Position numbers and translations under genes: made by a program. Below are positions 35,416-44,679 of a stretch of 64,000 nucleotides of DNA, in pieces. This DNA comes from Actinomycetota bacterium (lineage in GTDB: Bacteria; Actinomycetota; Acidimicrobiia; Acidimicrobiales; JAJPHE01). Each line of letters opens with the position of its first letter. Positions within the stretch are counted from its first letter, which is position 1. The notes below the pieces were generated by a model. That model did no database searches. It saw only the letters and a program-made list of their open reading frames with translations, and was not told where the DNA came from. The stretch covers positions 1 through 64,000 of the forward strand of contig JAJPHE010000126.1 of assembly GCA_021325435.1 (NCBI GenBank). Direction: 5' to 3'.

Positions 35416-35874
35416 TCAGTCGAGCAGCCCGGTGGGAAGGTCGGCCACGACCACGCCGGGCCGGTGCTCGACGACGAAGCGCAGCGGCACCAGGCCGCCG
35501 CCGTCGAGGACGAGCAGGTCGCTGGCCGGGTTGGCCTGGACGGCCACCACCGTGCCGTGGTCGGCACCGTCCGGCTCGACGAGACGGCACCCGATCAGCT
35601 CATGGACCCAGAGCTCCCCGGGGTCCTCCACGGGCTCGGCGCTGAGGATGAGGTCGCGCAGCGCCTCGGACCCCTCCCGTCCTTCGACTCCGGCGAAGGT
35701 CACGATCCACCGGTGCTGGTGGGGCGAGGAGGCGAGAACCTCGAGCTCGACGTCCCCGGCGTAGAGGCGGCTGCCCGGGTCGAGCCGTTCGGTCCGGTTG
35801 GTGGTCAGCTCGACCACCACCTCTCCCCTAAGGCCGTGGGGCTTGACGATCCGGCCGACCTCCAGCCGGCTCAC
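35416..35874 (-). CDS. rimM: Ribosome maturation factor RimM
   Basis: RimM helps assemble the 30S head together with S19. The 152-residue protein begins at the GTG at 35872-35874 with the family N-terminus LEVGRIVKPHGLRGEV. It has the second PRC-barrel domain (ELIGCRLVEPDGADHGTV). The start lies 4 bases after the khpA stop. The order rpsP-khpA-rimM-trmD-rplS is canonical. Confidence 0.95.
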   Translation of the reverse strand: MSRLEVGRIVKPHGLRGEVVVELTTNRTERLDPGSRLYAGDVELEVLASSPHQHRWIVTFAGVEGREGSEALRDLILSAEPVEDPGELWVHELIGCRLVEPDGADHGTVVAVQANPASDLLVLDGGGLVPLRFVVEHRPGVVVADLPTGLLD

Positions 35875-35878
35875 CGGA

Positions 35879-36178
35879 TCAGTCGACGATGTCGACCTGG
35901 ACGTCGACCCGGTCGCGGGCGCCGGCGGCCCGGACCACCGCCCGCAGGGCCTGAGCGACCCGGCCCCGACGTCCGATGACCTTTCCCATGTCGTCGGGGG
36001 CGACGTGTAGGCGCAGGGTGGTGCCGTAGCGGGCCTCCTCGGTCTCGACCACCACCGAGTCGGGATCGTCGACGATCGAGCGGGCCACGTAATCGAGCAC
36101 CGAACGGGATACGGCGGCCGGCACCCGGTTGCCAGCCATGTCGTCGACCTGCTCGTCGTCGTAGTTGGGATCACTCAC
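35879..36178 (-). CDS. khpA: KhpA KH-domain RNA-binding protein
   Basis: This small KH protein (formerly UPF0109) binds RNA, often with KhpB, and influences cell division and small-RNA function in Gram-positive bacteria. From GTG at 36176-36178 it has 99 residues. The KH core is [20 protein letters not shown] with the GxxG loop (GRRG). The start overlaps the rpsP stop in GTGA. The first 20 residues are acidic. Confidence 0.93.
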   Translation of the reverse strand: MSDPNYDDEQVDDMAGNRVPAAVSRSVLDYVARSIVDDPDSVVVETEEARYGTTLRLHVAPDDMGKVIGRRGRVAQALRAVVRAAGARDRVDVQVDIVD

Positions 36179-36447
36179 GACGTGGCGCCTCCCGACTTGA
36201 ACGTGTCCCAGGCGCCGGAGAGCCGGAGCAGCTTCTGCACCGTCTCGGTGGGCTGGGCGCCCTTCGACAGCCACTGCACGGCCCGGTCGTTGTCGATCTT
36301 GACCACCGACGGCTCGGCCCGCGGCTCGTAGGTGCCGAGAATCTCGATGAACCGGCCGTCGCGCGGCGAACGGCTGTCGGCCGCCACGACCCGATAGGTC
36401 GGCTGCTTCTTCTTTCCCATCCGCATCAGGCGGAGCTTCACTGCCAC
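36175..36447 (-). CDS. rpsP: Small ribosomal subunit protein S16
   Basis: S16 stabilises the 5' domain of 16S rRNA. The 90-residue protein has [18 protein letters not shown], the [20 protein letters not shown] signature (split over residues 22-41) and the [19 protein letters not shown] helix. It begins with GTG. It follows ffh by 23 bases, as is common. Confidence 0.97.
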   Translation of the reverse strand: MAVKLRLMRMGKKKQPTYRVVAADSRSPRDGRFIEILGTYEPRAEPSVVKIDNDRAVQWLSKGAQPTETVQKLLRLSGAWDTFKSGGATS

Positions 36448-36470
36448 TTCAGTTGGTCCTTTCGTCGTGT

Positions 36471-37835
36471 TCAGCGCCGCCGCTGCGGGCCGAGCCCCGC
36501 TGGCGTCACCCGGCCCCGTTTGGCCTTCTTCGCCTTCTTGTTGGAGATCTTGGCGCTGAGGCCCATGGCCTGCATCATGCGCTGCATCTCACGGAACTGC
36601 TTGAGCAGCAGGTTGACCTCGGAGGTGGTGCTGCCGCTGCCGTTGGCGATCCGCAACCGGCGGGAGCCGTTGATGAGCGACGGGTCCCGCCGCTCCTCGG
36701 GGGTCATCGAGTGGATGATCGCCTCCACCCGGGTGAGCTCGCGCTCGTCGATCTTGGCGTTCTTGATCTCCTTGGGGATGCCCGGCAGCATCCCGACGAT
36801 GCTCTGCAGCGGGCCCATCTTCTTGATCTGCTGCATCTGCTCGAGGAAGTCCTCGAGGGTGAAGCGGCCCTCCTGCAGGGCGGCCGCCGCCTTGGCCGCC
36901 ACCTCCTCGTCATAGGTCTGCTCGGCCTTCTCGATCAGGGTGAGGACGTCGCCCATCCCGAGGATGCGGCTGGCCATCCGGTCGGGGTGGAAGGTGTCGA
37001 AGTCGTCGAGCTTCTCGCCGGTGGAGGCGAAGGCGACGGGCCGGCCCACCACCTCCTTGACCGACAGGGCGGCGCCGCCCCGGGCGTCGCCGTCGAGCTT
37101 GGTGAGGATCACGCCGTCGAGGGCGAGGGCGGCGTGGAACGCCTCGGCCGTGGTCACCGACTCCTGGCCGATCATGGCGTCGATGACGAGGAAGGTGTAG
37201 TGGGGCGAGGTCGATTCCGAGATCCGCCGGACCTCGCCCATCAGCTCGTGGTCGACGGTGAGGCGCCCGGCGGTGTCGATGATGAGCACGTCGCGGCCGG
37301 TCCGCTCCGCCTCGGCCTTGCCGGCGACGGAGACGGCAACCGGGTCGGTGGTCTCGCTGAAGACGGGCACCCCAGCCTGGGACCCGAGGACCCGCAGCTG
37401 CACGACGGCAGCCGGTCGTTGCAGGTCGGCGCCGACGAGCAGGGGGTTGCGGCCCTGCTGGCGGAACCAGCGGCCGAGCTTGGCCGCGGCGGTTGTCTTA
37501 CCCGCTCCCTGCAGGCCGGCGAGCAGGACCACGGTCGGAGGCTTCGACGCGTAGGTGACGCGCAGGGGCTCGCCGCCGAGTACGCCGATGAGCTCCTCGT
37601 GGACGGCCTTGATGACCTGCTGGGAGGGGCTCAGGCTTTTCGAGAGCTCGGCCCCGACGGTCCGCTCTCGAATTCGGGTTATCAGACCCCGGACGACCTG
37701 GAAGTTGACGTCCGCTTCGAGCAGGGCGACGCGGATCTCGCGCAGCGCCTCGTCGACGTCGGCCTCGTCCAGGCGGCCGCGGCCACGCAGACGGGTGAAG
37801 ATCCCCTCAAGCCGCTCCGATAGAGACTCGAACAT
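36471..37835 (-). CDS. ffh: Signal recognition particle protein Ffh
   Basis: Ffh binds signal sequences of membrane proteins and the 4.5S RNA and is a GTPase paired with FtsY. The 454-residue protein has the N domain, the G domain with [14 protein letters not shown] (near residue 106), DTAGRL and [10 protein letters not shown], and the methionine-rich M domain near the C-terminus. No SRP RNA gene is visible in the window. It lies between ftsY and rpsP. Confidence 0.98.
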   Translation of the reverse strand: MFESLSERLEGIFTRLRGRGRLDEADVDEALREIRVALLEADVNFQVVRGLITRIRERTVGAELSKSLSPSQQVIKAVHEELIGVLGGEPLRVTYASKPPTVVLLAGLQGAGKTTAAAKLGRWFRQQGRNPLLVGADLQRPAAVVQLRVLGSQAGVPVFSETTDPVAVSVAGKAEAERTGRDVLIIDTAGRLTVDHELMGEVRRISESTSPHYTFLVIDAMIGQESVTTAEAFHAALALDGVILTKLDGDARGGAALSVKEVVGRPVAFASTGEKLDDFDTFHPDRMASRILGMGDVLTLIEKAEQTYDEEVAAKAAAALQEGRFTLEDFLEQMQQIKKMGPLQSIVGMLPGIPKEIKNAKIDERELTRVEAIIHSMTPEERRDPSLINGSRRLRIANGSGSTTSEVNLLLKQFREMQRMMQAMGLSAKISNKKAKKAKRGRVTPAGLGPQRRR

Positions 37836-37898
37836 GCGGCGTCCCAGGCTACTGGAGACCCGCTGGGCCCATTAGCGGGGGCTGCAGGGCGGGACGCC

Positions 37899-39119
37899 TC
37901 AGTCGAACAGGGCCTCGACGAACTCGTCGGGGTCGAAGTCCACCAGGTCCTCGGCGGCCTCGCCGACGCCGACCAGCTTCACCGGCAGTCCCAGGTCGTG
38001 CTGGATGGCCAGGACGATGCCGCCCTTGGCGGTGCCGTCGAGCTTGGTCAGCACCACGCCGGTGACCCCGACCGCCCCGGTGAACTCGCGGGCCTGGGTG
38101 AGGCCGTTCTGGCCGGTGGTGGCGTCGAGGACGAGGAGGACCTCGGTCACCCGGCCCGGCTCGCGCTCGGCGACCCGGCGGACCTTCTTGAGCTCCTCCA
38201 TCAGGTTGACCTTGGTGTGGAGCCGCCCGGCGGTGTCGGCCAGGACGAGGTCGGCGCCCCGGGACGCGGCCCGCTGGACGGCGTCGAACACCACCGAGCC
38301 CGGATCGCCGCCCTCGGCCCCCCGTACCAGGTCGGCGCCGACCCGGCGGGCCCACAGCTCCAGCTGCTCGGCGGCGGCCGCCCGGAAGGTGTCGGCCGCC
38401 GCCATCACCACCTGCTGGCCCTCGCTCACGTGCCGGAGGGCGACCTTGCCGATGCTGGTGGTCTTGCCCACCCCGTTCACCCCCACGAACAGCCAGACGT
38501 TCGTCGCTCCGGCCTCGAGGTGGAGGGCGTGGTCGCCTTCGGAAAGGTCCTCCTTCAGCTGGGCCTTGAGGGCGGCGACCAGCTCTTCCGGCGTGCCCAG
38601 AGACTCGGCCTTCACCCGCTGGCGGAGGGAGTCGAGCAGGGTTTGAGCGGTGGCGACGCCGACGTCGGCGCGGATGAGTGCCTCTTCGATCTCGTCGAAC
38701 GCCTCCTCGTCGATCGAGGTCCGGGACAGCACCGAGCCCACGTAGCCGGACAGCAGGCTGCGGGCCCGGCCCATGCGCTGGCGGAAGCTGGGCCGGGGCG
38801 GGGCCTCCGGGGGAGCCGGGGCCTCGGGCTCGGGCAGAACCCGGAGGTCGGGCACGGGCTGGGCCTCGACGACCTCGCCCGGCGCCACCTCGACCGGAGA
38901 GGTGGCGTCCTCGGGCAGGGCGGTCTGGAAGGCCTCCTCGACCTGGCGGGCGACGTCGGCTTGGACCTGGTCGGCGACGGCCCGGTCGCGACTGTCGACG
39001 GCCACCCCCGGAGCGGGGGGCTCGAGGTCCACACCGCGCCGCGACCGGACGGCCACCGCCGTCAGCACGACGAAGGCGAGAGCGACCGCGACAACGACGA
39101 TGACAACCACGACTTCCAT
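37899..39119 (-). CDS. ftsY: SRP receptor FtsY
   Basis: FtsY is the membrane-associated receptor for the signal recognition particle. Unlike E. coli FtsY, this 406-residue protein starts with a hydrophobic helix (EVVVVIVVVAVALAFVVLT, residues 2-20), an anchor also seen in other Actinobacteria. An acidic linker to about residue 110 follows. The NG domain carries GVNGVGKTTSIGKVA, DTAGRL and TKLDGTAKGG. It lies 36 bases after smc and is followed by ffh. Confidence 0.97.
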   Translation of the reverse strand: MEVVVVIVVVAVALAFVVLTAVAVRSRRGVDLEPPAPGVAVDSRDRAVADQVQADVARQVEEAFQTALPEDATSPVEVAPGEVVEAQPVPDLRVLPEPEAPAPPEAPPRPSFRQRMGRARSLLSGYVGSVLSRTSIDEEAFDEIEEALIRADVGVATAQTLLDSLRQRVKAESLGTPEELVAALKAQLKEDLSEGDHALHLEAGATNVWLFVGVNGVGKTTSIGKVALRHVSEGQQVVMAAADTFRAAAAEQLELWARRVGADLVRGAEGGDPGSVVFDAVQRAASRGADLVLADTAGRLHTKVNLMEELKKVRRVAEREPGRVTEVLLVLDATTGQNGLTQAREFTGAVGVTGVVLTKLDGTAKGGIVLAIQHDLGLPVKLVGVGEAAEDLVDFDPDEFVEALFD

Positions 39120-39155
39120 CGCCGGGGAGCCTACCGAGCCCCCGCGGCCGCTCCG

Positions 39156-42100
39156 TCAGGCGCCGGCGGCGACCTTCTCGCTGATGACCCGGCTGGAGCC
39201 GCCCGGCTGCATCGTCACCCCGTAGAGGCAGTCGGCGGCCTCCATGGTGCGCTTCTGGTGGGTGACGATGAGGAGTTGGGCCTCGTCGCGGAACTCGCGC
39301 ACCAGGTCGATGAAGCGATGGAGGTTCACGTCATCGAGGGCCGCTTCGACCTCGTCCATCAGGTAGAAGGGCGAAGGGCGGCTGCGGAACACGGCGAACA
39401 GGAAGGCGATGGCGGTCAGCGACCGCTCCCCGCCGGACAGCAGCGAGAGGCGCCGCACGTTCTTCCCCGACGGCCGGCCCTCGATCTCGACGCCGGTCTC
39501 CAGCAGATTCTCCGGGTCGGTGAGACGCAGCTGGCCGGAGCCTCCCGGAAAGAGGGTGGAGAACAGGTCCGAGAAGTTCGCCGACACGTCGGCGTAGGCG
39601 GCGGCGAACACCTCCACGATCTCGGTGTCGACGGCCCGGATGACCTTGGCCAGCTCGCGGCGGCTCGACTTCACGTCCTCGAGCTGGCCTTCGAGGAAGC
39701 CGTGACGCTCCTCCAGGGCGGCGTACTCCTCGAGGGCGAGGGGGTTGATGGGCCCCAGCAGACGCAGCTCGCGCTCGAGGTCGCGCAGCCGGGCCTCGGG
39801 CGAAGCCCCGTCGGGCATCTCCGGTCGGGGCGCGGCCTTGGCCGCGTCCGGCTCACAGTCGAGGTCGCGCCGGATGGTCTCCACCACCGCCTCGAGGCGC
39901 ATGCGGGCCTCGGCTTCCTCGAGGGCGCCCTTCTGGACCCGGTCGCGGATCTGCTCGAGGGTTCGCTCGGCCTCGGAGCGAGAGCGCCGGAGCCCGTCGA
40001 GGTGGGCGGCCGCCGCCCGGGTGTCCTCCGCCTGGCGGCGCCGGCGGTCGCGCACGTCCGCGATCAGCTCTTCCAGGACGGCCGAGTGGCCGGACACGGT
40101 CTCCGCCAGCCGCTCGACGGCGGCCAGCGAGCGCTCGATGGCGACCCGGCGGGCGGCGGCCCGCTCGCGCTCGGCCACGTTCGAGCGCAGCCGCTCCTCG
40201 ACCTCGGCGAGGCGTTGGGAGAGGACAGAGCGTCGCTCCTCGAGACCGGCGGCCCGTACCTCGAGGTCGGAGCGGAGGGCGGCGGCCGCCACCACCAGCT
40301 CGTCGAGGCGCCGGCGCGCCTCGCGGCGTTCGGCGGCCCGCTCGGTCTGAACCCGTTCGGCTTCCTCCAGCTCCGGCAGGCGAGCCTCGAGGTCGGCCAG
40401 GGAACGCTCCTCTTCGGCGGCGCGGGCCTCGGCCTCACCCAGCTGGCGGGCCAGCGACTCGTCCTCGGCCTCCAGCTCGGCCCGCTGGGCGGTCAGGCTG
40501 GCCAGCTCGGAACGGTTGCGAGCGGCGGTGGATCCCCGTTCGGCGGCGGCCCGGGTGGCGACGTCCTCGTCTTGGCGGGCCTGGCTCAGGCGGGCCCGGG
40601 CCGCTGTCAGCGCCTCTGCGGACCGGGCGGCGTCGGCGGCTGCCTCGCCGGCCCGCCGGCGGGCCTCCTCGAGGGCGGCGCCGGTCGCTCCGGGTCCGGC
40701 CGCTCCGGTCCGCCAGCCGCGGGGCCCGAACCGGTGCCCCTCCCTGGTGACGGCGACGACGGCCGGGGCGTCGGTGGCGAGCCCCACCGCGTCCGACCAG
40801 GTGGCGGCGACGACCACGCCACCGAGGAGGGCGTCGAGGAGCTCGCCGACCCCGGGGTGCGAGGAGCGGACATGGGACCGGACCAGCTCGGCGCCCGACG
40901 GCACGGCCCGTCCGGTGGATCCTTCGCCGTCGGGCCGGCGCAGACCGAGGGGCAGCAGGGCGCCCCGCGCGTCTTGCTCGTGGAGCCGCGCCACCGCCGC
41001 CCGGGCGGCGGGGGGCCCGTCCACGACGACGGCGGCCACCGCGTCTCCCAGGGCGGCCTCGAACGCCGCCTCCCATCCGGGGTCCACCTCGACCAGGTCG
41101 AGCAGGGTGCCGACGATGCCGTCCATGCCGGCCAGGCGGGCGGCCCCGGCCCGGGCGGCAGCCTCGTCGAGGGCGAGCGCCAGGGCCTCGGCCCGGGCCG
41201 ACCACGAGTGGCTGGAGCGCTCGGCGGCTCGCGACTCGGCCTCGGCCCGCTCGGCGGCAGCCTCGGCCGCCGCCCGGGCGGACGTGGCCTCCTCGACGGA
41301 GCGGGCCAGCTCCTCGGCGGAGCCGGATGCCACCGCCAACTCCTGCTCGAGGCGGGCGACCTCGGCGCCCAGGCGGGCCTTGCGCTCGGCTAAGGCGGTG
41401 CGCCGGGCGGCCAGGCGAGACATCTCCGCCCGGTCTCGCTCGAGGGCGGATCGGCGGCCGGCGACCGTGGCCCGCAGCTCGGCGGCGGACGAGTCGGGCG
41501 CCTCCTCGTCCCCTCCCCACCGGGCGGTGAAGGCGTCTCGCTCCCGTTCGACCTTGAGCTCGGCCTCCTCCACCCGGCCGACCTCCTCGGCCAGCGAGCT
41601 GGCGCCCCGGTCGACCTCGGCCAGCTGGGTGGTGAGGGCGGCGGCATCGGCCTCGAGGGAGGCGACCACGCCCTCGTCGCGGGAGGCGGCGAGGTCTCGC
41701 TCCAGGGACCGGCGACGCTCGGCCAGCAGGGCGGTGAGGCCCCGAGCCCGTTGGCGGGCGCTCTCCAGGCGTCCGAGGGTGTCGGCCAGGTCGTCGTTGG
41801 CCGCCGATGCCGACACCGCGTCCTCGGCCTGGCGCACTTCGGCGTCGAGGCCGGCCAGACGCTGCTTCACCTCGACCTCGTTGGTGGCCAGCAGCCGCCG
41901 GCTGTCCGCCGCGGCGGCCAGCCGGTGCTCGAGGGAGGCGACCTCGCGCCCGGCGACGTGCAGGCGCAGGTCGCGCACGTGACCGGCGAGCTCGGCGTGG
42001 CGGCGGGCCGCTTCGGCCTGCTTCTCGAGGGGACGGAGCTGACGGCGAACCTCGCGGAGAAGGTCGTTGAGCCGGGTGAGGTTGGCCTCGGTCGACTCGA

Positions 42101-42641
42101 GCCGGCGCTGGGCCCGCTCGCGCCGGCGCCGGTACTTGAGGACCCCGGCCGCCTCCTCGATGACGAGCCGCCGGTCCTCCGGGCGGGCGTTCAGCACGGA
42201 GTCGAGCTGGCCCTGGCTGACGATGACGTGCTGCTGGCGGCCCACGCCCGAGTCGGAGAGCAGCTCCTGGATGTCCAGGAGGCGGCAGGGCACACCGTTG
42301 AGCGCGTACTCGCTCTCCCCCGAGCGGAACAGGGTGCGGGTGATGGTCACCTCGGTCAGCTCGATCGGAAGCAGCCCGGCCGAGTTGTCGATCGTGAGCG
42401 ACACCTCGGCCCGCCCGAGGGCGGGTCGCGACGAGGTGCCGGCGAAGATGACGTCCTCCATCTTGGCCGAGCGCACCGTCCGGGGGCCCTGGGCGCCCAG
42501 CACCCAGGCGACGGCGTCGACGACGTTCGACTTGCCGCTGCCGTTGGGCCCGACGACCGCGGTGACCCCGGGCTCGAACTCGAGCGTCGTGGAGTCGGCG
42601 AACGACTTGAAACCCTTGAGGGTGAGGGACTTCAGGAACAC
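39156..42641 (-). CDS. smc: Chromosome partition protein SMC
   Basis: SMC dimers organise and condense the chromosome. The 1161-residue protein has the N-terminal Walker A GPNGSGKSNVVDAV (residues 32-45), long coiled coils on both sides of a hinge (about 510-650), and the C-terminal signature LSLLSGGERSLTAIAFLFAV with Walker B FYLMDEVEAALDD. It begins with GTG (42639-42641). Codon use gives strong shadow frames on both strands, which I ignored. scpA and scpB are not in the window. Confidence 0.97.
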   Translation of the reverse strand: MFLKSLTLKGFKSFADSTTLEFEPGVTAVVGPNGSGKSNVVDAVAWVLGAQGPRTVRSAKMEDVIFAGTSSRPALGRAEVSLTIDNSAGLLPIELTEVTITRTLFRSGESEYALNGVPCRLLDIQELLSDSGVGRQQHVIVSQGQLDSVLNARPEDRRLVIEEAAGVLKYRRRRERAQRRLESTEANLTRLNDLLREVRRQLRPLEKQAEAARRHAELAGHVRDLRLHVAGREVASLEHRLAAAADSRRLLATNEVEVKQRLAGLDAEVRQAEDAVSASAANDDLADTLGRLESARQRARGLTALLAERRRSLERDLAASRDEGVVASLEADAAALTTQLAEVDRGASSLAEEVGRVEEAELKVERERDAFTARWGGDEEAPDSSAAELRATVAGRRSALERDRAEMSRLAARRTALAERKARLGAEVARLEQELAVASGSAEELARSVEEATSARAAAEAAAERAEAESRAAERSSHSWSARAEALALALDEAAARAGAARLAGMDGIVGTLLDLVEVDPGWEAAFEAALGDAVAAVVVDGPPAARAAVARLHEQDARGALLPLGLRRPDGEGSTGRAVPSGAELVRSHVRSSHPGVGELLDALLGGVVVAATWSDAVGLATDAPAVVAVTREGHRFGPRGWRTGAAGPGATGAALEEARRRAGEAAADAARSAEALTAARARLSQARQDEDVATRAAAERGSTAARNRSELASLTAQRAELEAEDESLARQLGEAEARAAEEERSLADLEARLPELEEAERVQTERAAERREARRRLDELVVAAAALRSDLEVRAAGLEERRSVLSQRLAEVEERLRSNVAERERAAARRVAIERSLAAVERLAETVSGHSAVLEELIADVRDRRRRQAEDTRAAAAHLDGLRRSRSEAERTLEQIRDRVQKGALEEAEARMRLEAVVETIRRDLDCEPDAAKAAPRPEMPDGASPEARLRDLERELRLLGPINPLALEEYAALEERHGFLEGQLEDVKSSRRELAKVIRAVDTEIVEVFAAAYADVSANFSDLFSTLFPGGSGQLRLTDPENLLETGVEIEGRPSGKNVRRLSLLSGGERSLTAIAFLFAVFRSRPSPFYLMDEVEAALDDVNLHRFIDLVREFRDEAQLLIVTHQKRTMEAADCLYGVTMQPGGSSRVISEKVAAGA

Positions 42642-42695
42642 GCTGGGGCGAGGTTACGTCAGGGTCCCCGGCCGAGGGTGTACCTCCGGAGCCGC

Positions 42696-43532
42696 CTATC
42701 TCTGGCAGTTGGGACAGAAGAAAGTCGACCTTCCACTCCACCGCAGGCGCTGCACCGGGCCGCCGCAGCGGCGGCAGGGAAGGCCCGCCCGGCCGTACAC
42801 GCGGTGACGGAGCTGGAAGGCCCCGGGCACCCCGTAGATGTCGCGGTACTGGGCGTCGGCCAGCGAGGACCCTCGGTGTTCGACGGCCCGGCGCAGGGTG
42901 GTGACCATGGCTCGGTGGAGGCTTCGGGCCTCGGGCTCGGTCAGCCCGTCGGAGGTGCGGTCATGGCGCAGCCCGGCGGCGAAGAGGATCTCGTCTGAGT
43001 AGATGTTGCCGATGCCGGCCACGAAGCGCTGGTCCATCAGCAGCGCTTTGAGGCCGACCCGCCGGCCGCTCAGGCGGCGGGCGAACTCGGCCGGCCCGAC
43101 CCGGTCCTCGAGGGGATCGAAGCCGAGGTGGGCGAGCTCGGCCAGCTCCGCCCCCGGCGCGGGCGGGGCGGTGACGAACAGCTCGCCGAAGGTGCGGGGG
43201 TCGACGAAGAGCAGGCGGCGGCGGTCGTCGAGCTCGAGGGTGACGTGGGTGTGGCGGGGCGGCTCGTCCTCCGGCGCCAGCAGCACCAGCTGGCCGCTCA
43301 TCCCCAGGTGGATGACCAGGGCCTGGTCGCTGTCCAGCACGGCCACGATGTACTTGCCTCGTCGGCGGGTGCCCACCACCCGGTGGCCGGCGAGGCGGCG
43401 TCCGACCTCCCCGGGGTCGGCGTGGCGGCGGACCGACCGGATGCCCGTCGCCGCGGCGGAGACGACCCGCCGGCCGGAGACCTCGGCCTGCAGGCCCCGC
43501 CGGACGGTCTCGGCCTCGGGCAGCTCGGGCAC
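42696..43532 (-). CDS. mutM: Formamidopyrimidine-DNA glycosylase
   Basis: Fpg/MutM removes 8-oxoguanine and related lesions. From the GTG at 43530-43532 the protein has 278 residues and begins PELPEAETV, so that Pro2 and Glu3 are the catalytic pair. Lys57 is expected in RRGKYI. The helix-two-turn-helix is GIGNIYSDEILF, and the zinc finger CRRC...CPNC is at the C-terminus. It lies between rnc and smc, the conserved actinobacterial order. Confidence 0.97.
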   Translation of the reverse strand: MPELPEAETVRRGLQAEVSGRRVVSAAATGIRSVRRHADPGEVGRRLAGHRVVGTRRRGKYIVAVLDSDQALVIHLGMSGQLVLLAPEDEPPRHTHVTLELDDRRRLLFVDPRTFGELFVTAPPAPGAELAELAHLGFDPLEDRVGPAEFARRLSGRRVGLKALLMDQRFVAGIGNIYSDEILFAAGLRHDRTSDGLTEPEARSLHRAMVTTLRRAVEHRGSSLADAQYRDIYGVPGAFQLRHRVYGRAGLPCRRCGGPVQRLRWSGRSTFFCPNCQR

Positions 43533-43537
43533 CGGCC

Positions 43538-44308
43538 CTAGCCGGGCTCGGCGACGGGCTCCGGGTCGGGACCCGCCGCGTCGGGCGAGCGCCGCTCGTC
43601 GCCCAGAACCGTCCACGCCGATCGGGCGGCGGCCTGCTCCGCCTGCTTCTTGGAGCGCCCCTCGCCCCTTCCCACCTCCCGGTCGCCGAGATACACGGTG
43701 GCGTAGAAGCGCTTGGCGTGGTCGGGGCCGTCGTCGGAGACGTCGTAGCGGGGCAGCTGGTCGGCCCGGCGGGTGGCGAGCTCCTGCAGCCGGGTCTTGT
43801 AGTCCTGGCCCCCGGGGCCGAGGGCGGCCTCCTGGATCCGCTCCCCGAGCAGGCTCATCACCAGAGCCGATGCGGCACCCCAGCCCCCGTCGAGGTAGAC
43901 GGCGCCGAGGACCGCCTCCATGGCGTCGGCGAGAATCGACGGCTTCTCGCGGCCACCGGAGAGATCCTCCCCCCGGCCGAGCAGCAGGGCGGGCCCGAGA
44001 CCGACCGACGTCGCCACCTCGGCCAGCACCTCCGAATTGACGACGGCGGCCCTCAGCTTGGCCAGCTCCCCCTCGGGCAGGTCGGCGTAGGTGCGGAAGA
44101 TGTGGTCGGTCACCACCAGGCCGAGCACGGCGTCCCCCAGGAACTCGAGGCGCTCGTTGGAGTGGTTGCCCGGGTTCTCGGCGCACCAGGAGCGGTGGGC
44201 CACGGCCCGGGCCAGCAGTTCCGGGTCGGCGAAGCTCAGGCCCAGCCGCTCGACCAGGGCGGCGACGCCGTCGGCCGGCTCCGGATCAGGACGTTCCGAG
44301 CTTGGCAA
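43538..44308 (-). CDS. rnc: Ribonuclease III
   Basis: RNase III cuts double-stranded RNA, including rRNA precursors. The 256-residue protein has the nuclease signature ERLEFLGDAVLGL (near residues 54-66), the metal-binding D and E further on (ADAMEAVLGAVYLDGG), and a C-terminal double-stranded-RNA-binding domain (DYKTRLQELATRR through KKQAEQAAARSAW). The start is TTG at 44306-44308, inside the end of acpP (23-base overlap). No better in-frame start is seen. Confidence 0.95.
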   Translation of the reverse strand: MPSSERPDPEPADGVAALVERLGLSFADPELLARAVAHRSWCAENPGNHSNERLEFLGDAVLGLVVTDHIFRTYADLPEGELAKLRAAVVNSEVLAEVATSVGLGPALLLGRGEDLSGGREKPSILADAMEAVLGAVYLDGGWGAASALVMSLLGERIQEAALGPGGQDYKTRLQELATRRADQLPRYDVSDDGPDHAKRFYATVYLGDREVGRGEGRSKKQAEQAAARSAWTVLGDERRSPDAAGPDPEPVAEPG

Positions 44309-44549
44309 CCACGTAGTCGACCGCGTCGCGGACGGTCTTCAGGTCCTCGAGGTCCTCGTCCTCGATGCGGAAGCCGACCGTCCGCTCGCCGAGCTCCTCT
44401 TCGAGGGCCTCGACCAGCTCGATGAGGGCCAGGGAGTCGGCGTCGAGGTCCTCGCTAAAGGAGGCCGACTCGGTGATGGTGTCCGGCTCGACCTCGAGGA
44501 TGTCGGCCAACCGGTCGCGGATCAGCTCGAAGACCTGCTTGCGGTCCAT
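44286..44549 (-). CDS. acpP: Acyl carrier protein
   Basis: ACP carries fatty-acid intermediates on phosphopantetheine attached to the serine of the DSL motif, here Ser39 in LDADSLALIEL. The 87-residue acidic four-helix protein begins at the ATG at 44547-44549, behind a GAGAGGA site. It lies between plsX and rnc. The C-terminal half contains GFRIEDEDLEDLKTV as in other ACPs. Confidence 0.95.
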   Translation of the reverse strand: MDRKQVFELIRDRLADILEVEPDTITESASFSEDLDADSLALIELVEALEEELGERTVGFRIEDEDLEDLKTVRDAVDYVVAKLGTS

Positions 44550-44613
44550 CGGGGTCCTCTCCACGTGGGTCTCAGCCGGCACTTCGTCTCCAGGCGGTGT
44601 CGTCGGGCCTCCG

Positions 44614-44650
44614 ATGATACCGGGCCGTCCGCCGGCCCCTTCCGGCCCGG
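44614..44650 (-). promoter_or_regulatory. plsX-acpP intergenic hairpin and possible -10 box
   Basis: CCGGGCC (44620-44626) and GGCCCGG (44644-44650) form a 7-base inverted repeat between the plsX stop and acpP. TATCAT on the minus strand (44614-44619) could be a -10 for acpP, giving a leader of about 58 bases. No -35 is recognisable. Confidence 0.3.
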
Positions 44651-44679
44651 CGTCCCGGGGTTGGGCCAGCGTCAGGCGG

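Noticed and set aside
37998-41393. Plus-strand open frame of about 1130 codons opposite ftsY and smc
   Set aside because: Composition is Gly/His/Val/Arg-rich, as expected for the complement of GC-rich coding DNA; no domain seen.
40435-42741. Second minus-strand frame of about 770 codons within smc
   Set aside because: Arg/Gly/Pro-rich alternative frame of smc without domains.
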